Assembly (NCBI GenBank): GCA_047626155.1
Contig: JBLHRR010000091.1
Location: forward strand, 1 to 22,148
Reading direction: 5' to 3'
Source: CALGLS01 sp047626155
GTDB lineage: Bacteria; Bacteroidota; Bacteroidia; Chitinophagales; Saprospiraceae
DNA: 22,148 nucleotides
The position numbers and the translations under genes are program-made. How positions within the stretch are numbered: position 1 is the first letter of the stretch; each line of letters starts with the position of its first letter. Below the pieces are notes generated by a model, which saw only the letters and a program-made list of their open reading frames with translations, was not told the DNA's origin and ran no database searches. Of the stretch, positions 7,300-14,799 are shown piece after piece.

Positions 7300-8457
7300 A
7301 TGACCACGACCAAACCCACACCCCCCGCCCTCAGCTTCTGGGAACAAGACAGCTTCTTCCGAGATATCGACGTCCTAATCATAGGTAGCGGCATCGTCGG
7401 TTTGAACGCAGCAATCACACTGGCAGAAAAGGAACCGAAATGGAAAATAGCAATCCTGGAAAAAGGCGTTCTACCCAGTGGAGCGAGCACGCGAAATGCG
7501 GGCTTCGCTTGTTTTGGTAGCATGACAGAACTATTGGACGATATAACCGAAAATGGAGAGGCGGCCATGTTGGCCCTTGTCGAAAAGCGTTGGAAGGGCT
7601 TGCAACGCTTACGCGAAAGAGTAGGGGATGAGGGCTTGGATTACAAAGGCTTTGGAAGTTACGAACTGTTTATGCCAAAGGAAGAAAGCAGCTATCAACA
7701 CTGTTTGGAAAATAGGGAATACCTGAATAAAGAATTGCAGCAGATCATTGGCCAAAAAGAAACCTTTAATTTAAAAACGGAGTCTTTAGAGACTTTTGGT
7801 TTTTCAAAAGTAAAAGAATTGTTATTCAATTCTGCGGAAGGTCAAATAGATACGGGGAGAATGATGAAGGCCCTTTTGCAACTTGCCCGAGATAAAGGAG
7901 TTAACATATATAATGGCTGCACCGTTGAAAAAATTGAAGAGGAAGGCAGGCAGGTGAGGGTGTTCTGTGAAAATGGATGGAACCTAATAGCTAGGAAAAT
8001 ATTGCTATGTAACAATGGTTTTGCAAAAAGACTGCTTCCTGATTTGGATGTGCAACCTGCCCGGAATCAGGTGTTGATCACCAACGAAATTCCGAACCTT
8101 CCCATCAAAGGCTGTTTTCATTATGACAGTGGTTATTTTTATTTTAGGAATATCGGAAACAGAGTACTGTTGGGAGGTGGACGCCATTTAGCAAAAGCGG
8201 AAGAAACCACAATGGAGTTTCAAACGACAGATAAAATCAAGAAGGCTTTGACAGATTTACTTCAAGAAGTTATTCTGCCAAAGCAGGAAATAAGAATAGA
8301 ACAATGGTGGTCTGGAATTCTGGGCGTAGGGAATTCAAAAACGCCAATTATAAGAAAGATATCACCTTCCGTCTACACCGCTGTTCGGCTAGGCGGAATG
8401 GGAATAGCCATAGGAACCTTAGTAGGAGAGGAGGGCGCAGCCTTATTGCTAAAATAA
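7300..8457 (+). CDS. FAD-dependent oxidoreductase, DAO family
   Basis: This 385-residue cytoplasmic flavoprotein of the D-amino-acid oxidase family probably oxidises an amine or amino-acid substrate. The FAD-binding Rossmann motif is at residues 24-34 (DVLIIGSGIVG; G29, G31, G34), followed by the acidic end of strand 2 in AILEKG. Next comes the family signature SGASTRNAGFACFGS (about 64-78). A central substrate domain includes RVLLGGGRH, and the C-terminal GxGGMGIAIGTLVGEEGA (about 361-378) closes the FAD site. The arrangement resembles glycine oxidase or gamma-glutamylputrescine oxidase, but the substrate cannot be read from sequence. It stands alone, about 280 bases downstream of a divergent gene. 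The ATG at 7300 gives a short extension (about 20 residues) before the first beta strand. Confidence 0.88.
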   Translation: MTTTKPTPPALSFWEQDSFFRDIDVLIIGSGIVGLNAAITLAEKEPKWKIAILEKGVLPSGASTRNAGFACFGSMTELLDDITENGEAAMLALVEKRWKGLQRLRERVGDEGLDYKGFGSYELFMPKEESSYQHCLENREYLNKELQQIIGQKETFNLKTESLETFGFSKVKELLFNSAEGQIDTGRMMKALLQLARDKGVNIYNGCTVEKIEEEGRQVRVFCENGWNLIARKILLCNNGFAKRLLPDLDVQPARNQVLITNEIPNLPIKGCFHYDSGYFYFRNIGNRVLLGGGRHLAKAEETTMEFQTTDKIKKALTDLLQEVILPKQEIRIEQWWSGILGVGNSKTPIIRKISPSVYTAVRLGGMGIAIGTLVGEEGAALLLK

Positions 8458-8500
8458 ATGTACGCTTGTCTACCAATCGTAATTTTAATCAGGCCGAGGC

Positions 8501-8539
8501 CGCAGAGCCACCGCGTATTTTTCGCGTTAAAACTCTGCG
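8501..8539. repeat. GC-rich stem-loop, possible dispersed-repeat remnant
   Basis: CGCAGAG (8501-8507) pairs with CTCTGCG (8533-8539), and inside it CGCG (8512-8515) pairs with CGCG (8523-8526). It is much richer in G+C than its surroundings. The words CTCTGCG and CGCAGAG recall intergenic repeats common in Bacteroidota genomes, which is from memory. There is no T-tract after the stem, so it is a poor terminator. Confidence 0.4.
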
Positions 8540-8663
8540 CTCCTTGGGTGAGCAATCCGCATTAGTTTAATCAATGTTAAAAAAAGAATAAATCCAGAGA
8601 TTAGAAGACGCCTACTTATTCCTCTCGTTATATTTGAAGCGCTATAATCATCAAACTCAATCA

Positions 8664-10697
8664 ATGACCCAAAAGGTTCTAAAAATACTATTCTTCACCT
8701 TCAGCTTTGCCTTCGTAGCCAAGGCGCAGGTTACTGATACCATCACGACAGATACCACTCATGTCTCACAGGTGATCATAGATCAGTCAGAAGAGTTATC
8801 TGGGAAAACGGTCAATGGACAAGAAATCAGAACCTTTAAAGGAAATGTTGAACTCCGTCAGGATAACGTCTTTATGTATTGTGATACGGCTGTCGTTGTA
8901 GATAACAAAGTAGATGCAGTCGGGCATGTTGTTATCCAACAAGGAGATTCTATTACCATTTTTGCAGATTCCCTTTCCTATTTGGGCGACATCAAAAAAG
9001 CCTATCTTTTCGGTAACGTAGCATTGCTAAAAGAAAACCAAAAACTCCACACGGAATATCTGGTGTATAACCTTGATACGAAAGTGGCTACTTATACCAA
9101 CTGGGCAATACTCACCAACGACACCACTCAACTGCGTTCCAAAATTGGTTACTTCTACGTCGAACAAGATGAAGCCTTCTTCAAGGACAGCGTAACCATC
9201 GTAGATGAAGATTTTGAACTAAAAACGGATACCTTGAAATACAATACCTCCACAGGTATCGCTACCTTTTTAGCGCCGACTTTAATCAACCAGGGAACGG
9301 GTCGAATCTATTGCGAAAGCGGTTTTTACAATACCAAAGAACGTCTTGCTGAATTTCGTGGAAACGCGCAATACCTTAAAGAAGACCAACGGGCTACTTC
9401 AGATGTTATTCAATATAATGCAGCAACGGAAACGGTTACGTTGGTTGGAGATGCCATATTTATCGAAGAGAATAAGGTGGCTAATGCAGATACCATTCGC
9501 TATGATGAAAAAAACAAATTGACTTACTTATTGGGAAATGCCCACTATGTAGAAGGAGAACGGGTGGTTGATTCCGAGCGGATGATTTATAATGAAGCAA
9601 CGGATAATTTTGAAACAGAAGGTCGTGCACGGATTGTTGACGGAGTTCAAATATTGGATGCGGATAATATTGACTATCAAGAAAGCAATGCCATTGCAAG
9701 AGGGAACGTCGTTTGGGTGGATACAGTAGAACAGATTACAATCAATTCGGAGCACCTGAATTATAATAAAGAAACGGAGCGCATTGTGGCTAGCGGTGGT
9801 CGTCCGCTGATGACCTCTCTCATTGAAGAGGATACCTTTTATATGAGTGCAGATACACTGATTTCTTTTCATGATCAACCGGAAGATTCTTTGCGTATGC
9901 TATTGGCTTATAACGATGTTCGGATTTTGAAAACTAATATGCAGGCGATTGCGGATTCAGTGACCTACAGCAGTCGTGATTCTTTATTTGAGCTTTTTAA
10001 TAATCCCATCATATGGTCGGATACCACCCAATTTACAGCGGATACTATGTACATGCAGTTGGCGAATGGAAAGATAGATCGGATCTATTTACATGACAAT
10101 GCATTGATTTTAAATTCCCCCGACGAAGTTTTCTTCAATCAGATAAAAGGAAAAGATATTACTGCGTATTTTTACGACAACGAATTGCGTAGAATGCTGG
10201 TGGAAGGAAATGCAGAATCTATTTATTATGCACTGGATGAGGAGAAAGCTTACGTCGGCTTGAATAAAACACTGTGCAGTAAAATGCTTTTAAATTTTGA
10301 CGACAATCAGATTCAGGAAATTCGATTCTATGCACAACCCAAAGCCAATACTTATCCAATGGGGCAGGTCAATCATACGGCTATGCGTTTGAAAGGCTTT
10401 AAATGGGAAATACAAAAGAGGCCGAATAGCTTGGAAGACTTGCTTAGGATAAGTCCTAAATTAACACCAAAGGAGGAGGCAAAAGAAGAGCGCCGGGAAG
10501 ATGAGGCAGCAGCAGAACTTCTATTGGAGAATGTAGGGAAAATAAAAGAAGAATTTAAAGAGGTGATTGAAGAAAAGGTAACTCCGGCAGTTGAATCTGA
10601 AGTAAAAGAAGCTTTAGAAGAGAACAGCTCTAAAGTTGGAGAGATAAAAGAAGAGACAAAATCAATTTTGAAAAAAGATAAAAAGAAAGATAATTAA
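8664..10697 (+). CDS. OstA-like (LptA/LptD-N type) protein of LPS transport
   Basis: This protein of about 677 residues has a signal peptide (MTQKVLKILFFTFSFAFVAKAQ) and then successive OstA/LptA beta-jellyroll strands. These repeat a pattern of GNVELRQDNVFMYCDTAVV, ADSLSYLGD, GNVALL, LKTDTLKYNTSTG, ADTIRYDEKN, and so on to about residue 590. Family members bind and carry LPS across the periplasm; a multi-unit version is typical of Bacteroidota. The last ~75 residues are a charged Glu/Lys-rich tail with coiled-coil character (KEEAKEERREDEAAAELLL to the end). The frame is open to a TTG at 8634, but the ATG at 8664 starts directly with the signal peptide and is preferred. Its stop overlaps the start of the next gene by one base, showing translational coupling. 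Confidence 0.88.
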   Translation: MTQKVLKILFFTFSFAFVAKAQVTDTITTDTTHVSQVIIDQSEELSGKTVNGQEIRTFKGNVELRQDNVFMYCDTAVVVDNKVDAVGHVVIQQGDSITIFADSLSYLGDIKKAYLFGNVALLKENQKLHTEYLVYNLDTKVATYTNWAILTNDTTQLRSKIGYFYVEQDEAFFKDSVTIVDEDFELKTDTLKYNTSTGIATFLAPTLINQGTGRIYCESGFYNTKERLAEFRGNAQYLKEDQRATSDVIQYNAATETVTLVGDAIFIEENKVANADTIRYDEKNKLTYLLGNAHYVEGERVVDSERMIYNEATDNFETEGRARIVDGVQILDADNIDYQESNAIARGNVVWVDTVEQITINSEHLNYNKETERIVASGGRPLMTSLIEEDTFYMSADTLISFHDQPEDSLRMLLAYNDVRILKTNMQAIADSVTYSSRDSLFELFNNPIIWSDTTQFTADTMYMQLANGKIDRIYLHDNALILNSPDEVFFNQIKGKDITAYFYDNELRRMLVEGNAESIYYALDEEKAYVGLNKTLCSKMLLNFDDNQIQEIRFYAQPKANTYPMGQVNHTAMRLKGFKWEIQKRPNSLEDLLRISPKLTPKEEAKEERREDEAAAELLLENVGKIKEEFKEVIEEKVTPAVESEVKEALEENSSKVGEIKEETKSILKKDKKKDN

Positions 10698-11485
10698 TGA
10701 AGTGTTTATTTTCCTTTGACAAAATAGGCAAGGATGGTCTTTGGCTCATCCTTATACTATGCCTCCTTTACATTCCTTTTTCATCTGCGCAGACTAGCAA
10801 TAGCTTTGAAGCAGCCACCGTGGCTTTTGCCAAAGGAGATTTTAAGAATGCGATACAGTCTTATGAAGCTATCCTTGCCGGTGGAATGGAAGGGGAGGCT
10901 TTGTACTATAACTTAGGGAATAGCTATTACAAGGACAACCAGCTAGGCAAAGCCATTCTAAATTATGAACGTGCTTTGCTATTAGATTCAGGAGATGACA
11001 ATACAAAGATCAATCTCCAAATCGCTAAATATAAAGTGAAAGGTGAAATTGACCCGATACCTCCATTCTTTCTTCGCTCTTGGTGGAATAGTGCCCGAAA
11101 TCTCTTAGGAGCAAATATTTGGGGAATTATAGCCTTATTGTTCTTTTGGGGAGCTATGGCAGGTTTGTCTTTATGGCAAATAAGAAAAGACAAAGACCAG
11201 AAGAAGAAAGGCTTCCTGGCAGGAAGTAGCTTGTTATTGCTGACCGTCATACCATTTTCCTTAGCCTGGAGTGCCTATCAATATCAACAGAATACGAACG
11301 AAGGAGTTCTCATCACTACCACCGCATCATTAAAAAGCGGAGCAGCTGAAAATTCAGCAGAGATCAGAATCATTTATGAAGGCACCAGCCTGGAAATGAT
11401 GGATCAAATAAATATCTGGCACAAAGTCCGTTTGGAAAATGGAGAAATTGGCTGGTTGAATGAAAAAAGTTTTGAGGAGATATGA
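10697..11485 (+). CDS. BatE-like tetratricopeptide repeat protein with C-terminal SH3-like domain
   Basis: The 262-residue protein has a signal peptide (about 14-31, ending SSAQ), then TPR units at about 37-104 (FAKGDFKNAIQSYEAIL; ALYYNLGNSYYKDNQLGKAI; NYERALLLDSGDDNTKINL). These are followed by a W-rich linker and two membrane helices (about 138-158 and 170-192). The C-terminal module (about 199-262; SLKSGAAENSAEIRIIYEGT...WHKVRLENGEIGWL) is a bacterial SH3-like domain. This order matches BatE of the Bacteroidota aerotolerance (bat) operon, but no MoxR/BatA-D genes are present here. It starts within the stop codon of the OstA-like gene (TAATG), so the two are expressed together and an envelope role is likely. 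A family-1 palindromic element begins three bases after its stop. Confidence 0.8.
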   Translation: MKCLFSFDKIGKDGLWLILILCLLYIPFSSAQTSNSFEAATVAFAKGDFKNAIQSYEAILAGGMEGEALYYNLGNSYYKDNQLGKAILNYERALLLDSGDDNTKINLQIAKYKVKGEIDPIPPFFLRSWWNSARNLLGANIWGIIALLFFWGAMAGLSLWQIRKDKDQKKKGFLAGSSLLLLTVIPFSLAWSAYQYQQNTNEGVLITTTASLKSGAAENSAEIRIIYEGTSLEMMDQINIWHKVRLENGEIGWLNEKSFEEI

Positions 11486-11488
11486 TAT

Positions 11489-11610
11489 GTGACAACGAAA
11501 AATTAAATCCCGATTTGGAAACGATTATGTAAATCAAAACGACCACAGGGAGAGTGATTTATATAATCGTTTCCACGAAAGAAATCGGGAAATTATTTTT
11601 TGTGTAATAC
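11489..11610 (+). repeat. 122-bp palindromic element, family 1, copy A
   Basis: The element folds end to end. CCCGATTT (11509-11516) pairs with AAATCGGG (11582-11589), and GGAAACGATTAT (11517-11528) pairs with ATAATCGTTTCC (11563-11574), with a seven-base right-hand bulge. A TAAATC/GATTTA pair closes a loop holding ACGACC...AGGGAGAG. The 3' end is T-rich (ATTATTTTTTGTGTAATAC). It differs from copy B at only six positions over 124 aligned bases including a shared TA. Flanks are TAT on the left and TAG on the right, so only TA is duplicated. It starts three bases after the stop codon of the BatE-like gene. Confidence 0.92.
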
Positions 11611-11831
11611 TAGTAGATATAACATAATGAAATATAAGTACTCACTTTCATGCTGTTTATACTTCGATTGGTTCTGAAACCTAAATTTTCGCTTTACTCA
11701 AGCAACGAAACACCAATCTCAAACGTCTTACTTTTAAGGCAATGTTTTTGTACTACTTAAATAAAGCCTCATAATAGTTAGAAACAGCCACTATCCCATA
11801 TCACATATCATTTTTTAAACCCTTAGAACTG

Positions 11832-12497
11832 ATGGCCAATCGCAGACACTTTACAAACAGGCTCTTTGAGCTACTGAAAAACTACAAGTACATACTCTTC
11901 AATTATGATTTGCTCTTCAGCAGGAAGGATAAAGATGATTTAGCATTGGAGTTCCTACTCGATCATAACGAAGTAACGCCCTTACTCAATCAATTGAAAC
12001 AGGAGGACGAAGTACTTCACATCAAGCTATCTTCTAATTTTCGTTTTTCAAAAGCAGTTATCCAGTTTAAAGACCAGACTTCTTTGCGCATCCTTTTCAT
12101 TCATAAAATTATGCACAAAACCCTGACTTATATGGATGCTACTCAGGTCCTAGAGAAACGAGCGCTGACTAGTGAAGGCTATTTCGTTCCTTCCCTAGAA
12201 CACCAGTTCGAAGATTCTGTATTACATGCCTATCTCAATAACAGTGGCTTAAAAGACAAACACTATCGTTATTTCAACGACTTCCATGTCCTTATTCAGG
12301 AAGATCTGTTGGAATTTTTCAATATAAAATATAAAACAACTTTTCCTTCTCTGTTCAGTCTAACTGATTTTTATCCCGTAGAAAGGGTTCATATCGTAGA
12401 ACGCCTGAAGATATTCCCCTTCAATCGCTTCATGAAAAAAATCAACGTCCGCTGGCACAATTTCGTCGGCGTCATGAAACAAGCTCGGATGATCTAA
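11832..12497 (+). CDS. uncharacterised 221-residue protein, possible degenerate nucleotidyltransferase-like fold
   Basis: I do not recognise this protein with confidence. It has no signal peptide or membrane segment and is basic and rich in Phe, Leu and His. Its layout resembles orphan nucleotidyltransferase-like proteins: an N-terminal segment with FNYDLLFSRKDKDDLALEFLLD (about 24-44), then a LLNQLKQEDEVLHIKLSS...FSKAVIQFKDQTSLRILFIHKI strand pattern (about 52-93). An ALTSEGYFVPSLEHQFEDSVLHAYL helix region (about 110-134) follows. The DxD catalytic pattern of that fold is not clear (KDKDD is the nearest), so if the fold is right the enzyme may be inactive. The ATG at 11832 is the first in frame. 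A terminator follows directly, and a family-1 element lies about 220 bases upstream. Confidence 0.7.
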   Translation: MANRRHFTNRLFELLKNYKYILFNYDLLFSRKDKDDLALEFLLDHNEVTPLLNQLKQEDEVLHIKLSSNFRFSKAVIQFKDQTSLRILFIHKIMHKTLTYMDATQVLEKRALTSEGYFVPSLEHQFEDSVLHAYLNNSGLKDKHYRYFNDFHVLIQEDLLEFFNIKYKTTFPSLFSLTDFYPVERVHIVERLKIFPFNRFMKKINVRWHNFVGVMKQARMI

Positions 12498-12518
12498 TCA
12501 AAATAGAAGGATAGAAAC

Positions 12519-12560
12519 AAAAAATCCCGAACGCTTCAAAAAGCTCGTTCGGGATTTTTT
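12519..12560. terminator. rho-independent terminator, usable in both directions
   Basis: TCCCGAACG (12525-12533) pairs with CGTTCGGGA (12546-12554) around a 12-base loop. Six As precede the stem and six Ts follow it, so it can end transcription on either strand. It lies about 20 bases after the stop of the 11832 gene. Confidence 0.93.
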
Positions 12561-12602
12561 CTTTTTACACCTCAAGAATACACGCAAGACTCTGGAGGAG
12601 TA

Positions 12603-12650
12603 GCCCCCACATTTAACCCCGAAATACTTTTCGGGGTTAAATGTGGGGGC
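12603..12650. repeat. perfect 22-bp inverted repeat with four-base loop
   Basis: The 22 bases from 12603 to 12624 (GCCCCCACATTTAACCCC then GAAA) pair without mismatch with 12629-12650 around the loop TACT. There is no T-run after the stem on either strand, and flanking terminators already serve both convergent genes. It may be a mobile palindrome, a protein-binding site or a cruciform. Its role is unknown. Confidence 0.85.
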
Positions 12651-12658
12651 AAAACAAA

Positions 12659-12682
12659 AGCCCTGACCGGGCGGTCAGGGCT
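12659..12682 (-). terminator. rho-independent terminator of the rplU-rpmA operon
   Basis: Read on the minus strand, AGCCCTGACC-gccc-GGTCAGGGCT forms a perfect ten-base-pair stem, followed by TTTTGTTTTG. It lies about 70 bases beyond the rpmA stop codon. Confidence 0.85.
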
Positions 12683-12749
12683 GAACAACAAAAAATATAA
12701 AGCTATGAAAACTAAAACTATCTTAATTCTTCGTTAGAAGAAGTATTTA

Positions 12750-13376
12750 TTATTTTACTACTTTTCCACCATCCAATTCATCTTGCCAACTTTTCAACTT
12801 AGCCCATTCACCATCTGCGGCCATTTGAGCTTGTTGTGGCCATGTTGTTGGATTGTGCGATGCGTATCGATTTCCAGCTTCAGATAAGATTTCTTTTACT
12901 TTAGATGCATCTGTTCCAGCTAACTGCGTGAAGGTAAATATACCAGCATTATTTAACAATTCCGAAATTTTTGGGCCGATTCCTTCAATTTTTTTCAAAT
13001 CGTCAGCGTCATTACCTCCAGAAGTGCTTTTTGCAGCCGCTGGAGCGCTCTTTTTTGCAGGAGCGGGAGCAGCAGCAACTGCCTTTGTTTTAGCTACCTT
13101 AGCGACTGTCTCATCTACCTGATCAAAAGGTACGATGTTAACAAACATTCTATCGAGGCGTCTTTTATTGAAAGCTACTTTACCTGGTGTTAATGCAAAT
13201 AAAGTGTGGTCTCTTCCCATACCCACGTTTTCACCTGGGTGGTATTTTGTACCTCTTTGACGAATTATAATATTACCGGCTTTTGCAACCTGACCTCCGA
13301 AGAGTTTTACTCCGAGCCTGTTACTTTTACTGTCACGTCCGTTATCCGAACTACCAACTCCTTTCTTATGTGCCAT
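12750..13376 (-). CDS. rpmA: 50S ribosomal protein L27 with C-terminal helix-hairpin-helix extension
   Basis: Residues 1-86 are a full bacterial L27: MAHKKGVGSSDNGRDS at the N-terminus (the tail that reaches the peptidyl transferase centre), then GVKLFGGQVAKAGNIIIRQRGT and HPGENVGMGRDHTLFAL. L27 normally ends near residue 85-90. Here the chain continues to 208 through an Ala/Pro/Lys-rich linker (about 95-118) into a helix-hairpin-helix module at about 124-205 (DDLKKIEGIGPKISELLNNAG; ending in a WDELDGGK-like motif). That module is of the predicted H3TH/5'-nuclease-like type. I recall it fused to the C-terminus of L21 in some Flavobacteriia. Here L21 is of normal size and L27 carries it. There is no frameshift and the base composition is even, so this is a true fusion. 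It follows rplU by 99 bases and is probably cotranscribed with it. Confidence 0.95.
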   Translation of the reverse strand: MAHKKGVGSSDNGRDSKSNRLGVKLFGGQVAKAGNIIIRQRGTKYHPGENVGMGRDHTLFALTPGKVAFNKRRLDRMFVNIVPFDQVDETVAKVAKTKAVAAAPAPAKKSAPAAAKSTSGGNDADDLKKIEGIGPKISELLNNAGIFTFTQLAGTDASKVKEILSEAGNRYASHNPTTWPQQAQMAADGEWAKLKSWQDELDGGKVVK

Positions 13377-13475
13377 ATCTTTTAACGTTTAAGGATGTTT
13401 TAAAATTATGGTTATTTTCTTAAATTTAAAAGTGAAATAACCGAAAATGAGATTTTTGTCAAAAACCAAACTTCA

Positions 13476-13787
13476 TTAACCAACTATAGAGTCGATTTGA
13501 ATTTTGGTGAAAGATTGTCGGTGGCCATTCTTTACTTTATAGCCTTTACGACGTTTCTTTTTGAAGATAATGACTTTATCTCCTTTTTGATGATCCAGCA
13601 CCGTAGCAGTCACTTTTGAAGCGTTGACTACGGGTGTCCCCAAAGAAAAATTACCATCTCTACCGATCATATGTACTTGATCGAAAGAAACGTTATCTCC
13701 TTTTAAGGCCTCTAACTGGTGGACGAAGATCTGTTGACCCTCCTCGACTTTAAATTGCTGACCAGCTATGGTAACGATTGCAAACAT
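13476..13787 (-). CDS. rplU: 50S ribosomal protein L21
   Basis: The 103-residue protein is a complete L21: FAIVTIAGQQFKVEEGQ at the N-terminus, VTATVLDHQKGDKVIIFKKKRRKGYKVKNGHRQSFTKIQI at the C-terminus. It binds 23S rRNA in the large subunit near L20. Length is typical of bacterial L21 without extensions (about 100-105), unlike some Bacteroidota relatives that carry a long C-terminal addition. It is the first gene of the rplU-rpmA pair and has a good promoter match 38 bases upstream. The ATG at 13787 gives the usual MFAIV start. Confidence 0.97.
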   Translation of the reverse strand: MFAIVTIAGQQFKVEEGQQIFVHQLEALKGDNVSFDQVHMIGRDGNFSLGTPVVNASKVTATVLDHQKGDKVIIFKKKRRKGYKVKNGHRQSFTKIQIDSIVG

Positions 13788-13824
13788 GAATAAATTATTT
13801 TAAGATTATTTTGAAAATAGGCTG

Positions 13825-13856
13825 CAAAGATACTTGTTTTGAGCTAGTTGTCCAAA
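13825..13856 (-). promoter_or_regulatory. Bacteroidota-type promoter of rplU-rpmA
   Basis: On the minus strand TTTG (13856-13853) and TATCTTTG (13832-13825) are exactly 20 bases apart. This fits the Bacteroidota sigma factor consensus TTTG-N19/20-TAnnTTTG without mismatch. Transcription would start near 13818, giving a leader of about 30 bases. Confidence 0.8.
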
Positions 13857-13923
13857 TAAGTTTAAGCTTATTTTACCTTTAGGGTAAGCGCAACCCTACA
13901 AAGAAGCGCAACGAAAATGTAAA

Positions 13924-13976
13924 GAAATGGGATATCCTCCAATTGATCGGAGATCATATGGAGAATATCCCATTTC
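13924..13976. repeat. 53-base palindromic stem-loop in the rplU/methyltransferase gap
   Basis: GAAATGGGATAT pairs with ATATCCCATTTC, then after one mismatch CTCCA pairs with TGGAG. At the apex TGATC-gga-GATCA forms a third short stem. No T-run follows. The element has no gene and its role is unknown. It may be a mobile palindrome, and an AAA flanks it on both sides. Confidence 0.8.
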
Positions 13977-13980
13977 AAAG

Positions 13981-14039
13981 GAGGAACAAGAGCTATACGT
14001 TAGGTACATTTAGGTTTGTAATGGTGCAGCCTGTTCCTC
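13981..14039. other. second stem-loop next to the 53-base palindrome
   Basis: GAGGAACA (13981-13988) pairs perfectly with TGTTCCTC (14032-14039). Inside, CATT can pair with AATG. It begins four bases after the end of the previous hairpin, so the two form a block of about 115 bases of potential structure upstream of the methyltransferase gene. It has no T-run and no recognised promoter. Confidence 0.5.
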
Positions 14040-14133
14040 TCTTCAAACAATGATTTTTTACTACGTTTTCTCGTGAACCAAGGACACCAATTAACGAATA
14101 CCCGAATCAACCATTCACTAACCACCATTCACT

Positions 14134-14730
14134 ATGCAAGATTTGAAAACCACCGACATCTACCTCATCGACCAGATCCTTAAAGGCCGCTTTGACTATA
14201 GTCAAAAAATCGTTGACTTAGGTTGTGGAACAGGTAGGAATCTGGCTTATTTTCTCAAAAATGGATTCAATGTCTATGGTATTGATGCAAAAGAAGAAGC
14301 CATCGAAGAGGCGAGAGAACATGCCATGCAATGGAACCCTAAGGCCAAATTGGAGCAATTCAAAGTGAAAAATATAGAAAAGAGTGGCCTGACAAGCAGA
14401 AGCTTTGACTTGGTTATTTGTAACGCAGTACTTCATTTTGCAGAAAGCCAAGCCCATTTTGAGCAAATGTTATTCGCCGCTTTTCGATTGTTGAAGCCCG
14501 GAGGTTTTTTCTTTGTCAGGCTAGCTTCCGACATTGGGATAGAAAAACTAGTAAAACCATTGGGCAATGGCCGTTATCTATTGCCCGATGAAAGCGAAAG
14601 GTTCCTGGTTAGTCAAGAAATGCTGCTTCACTACACAAAGCAATTAAAAGCTCAACTTGCGGAGCCGATCAAAACCACGAACGTTCAAAACTTAAGGTGC
14701 ATGACCACTTGGTGTTTGACGAGGAGATAA
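14134..14730 (+). CDS. class I SAM-dependent methyltransferase
   Basis: The 198-residue soluble protein has the Rossmann-like methyltransferase fold. Motif I is VDLGCGTGRN (27-36), the acidic end of strand 2 is GIDAKEEAIEEA (about 49-60), motif II-type FDLVICNAVLHF follows (about 90-101), and post-motif LLKPGGFFFVRLAS (about 121-134) closes the core. It is close to Methyltransf_11/25-type enzymes acting on small molecules, and the acceptor is not identifiable. The ATG at 14134 is the first in frame and begins MQDLKTTDIYLIDQIL. It is short on the C-terminal side, ending at CMTTWCLTRR. No operon partners are present. Its upstream gap holds the two stem-loops at 13924-14039. Confidence 0.88.
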   Translation: MQDLKTTDIYLIDQILKGRFDYSQKIVDLGCGTGRNLAYFLKNGFNVYGIDAKEEAIEEAREHAMQWNPKAKLEQFKVKNIEKSGLTSRSFDLVICNAVLHFAESQAHFEQMLFAAFRLLKPGGFFFVRLASDIGIEKLVKPLGNGRYLLPDESERFLVSQEMLLHYTKQLKAQLAEPIKTTNVQNLRCMTTWCLTRR

Positions 14731-14799
14731 GGGCACCCTCAACCTCAATGCGCTTGGTTCGTATAATTAAGGGATTGAGCTTACTTTTGAGGTTCTTTA

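Noticed and set aside
8634..8663. Upstream TTG start for the OstA-like gene
   Set aside because: The ATG at 8664 starts directly with a signal peptide; the ten codons before it add polar residues that would weaken it.
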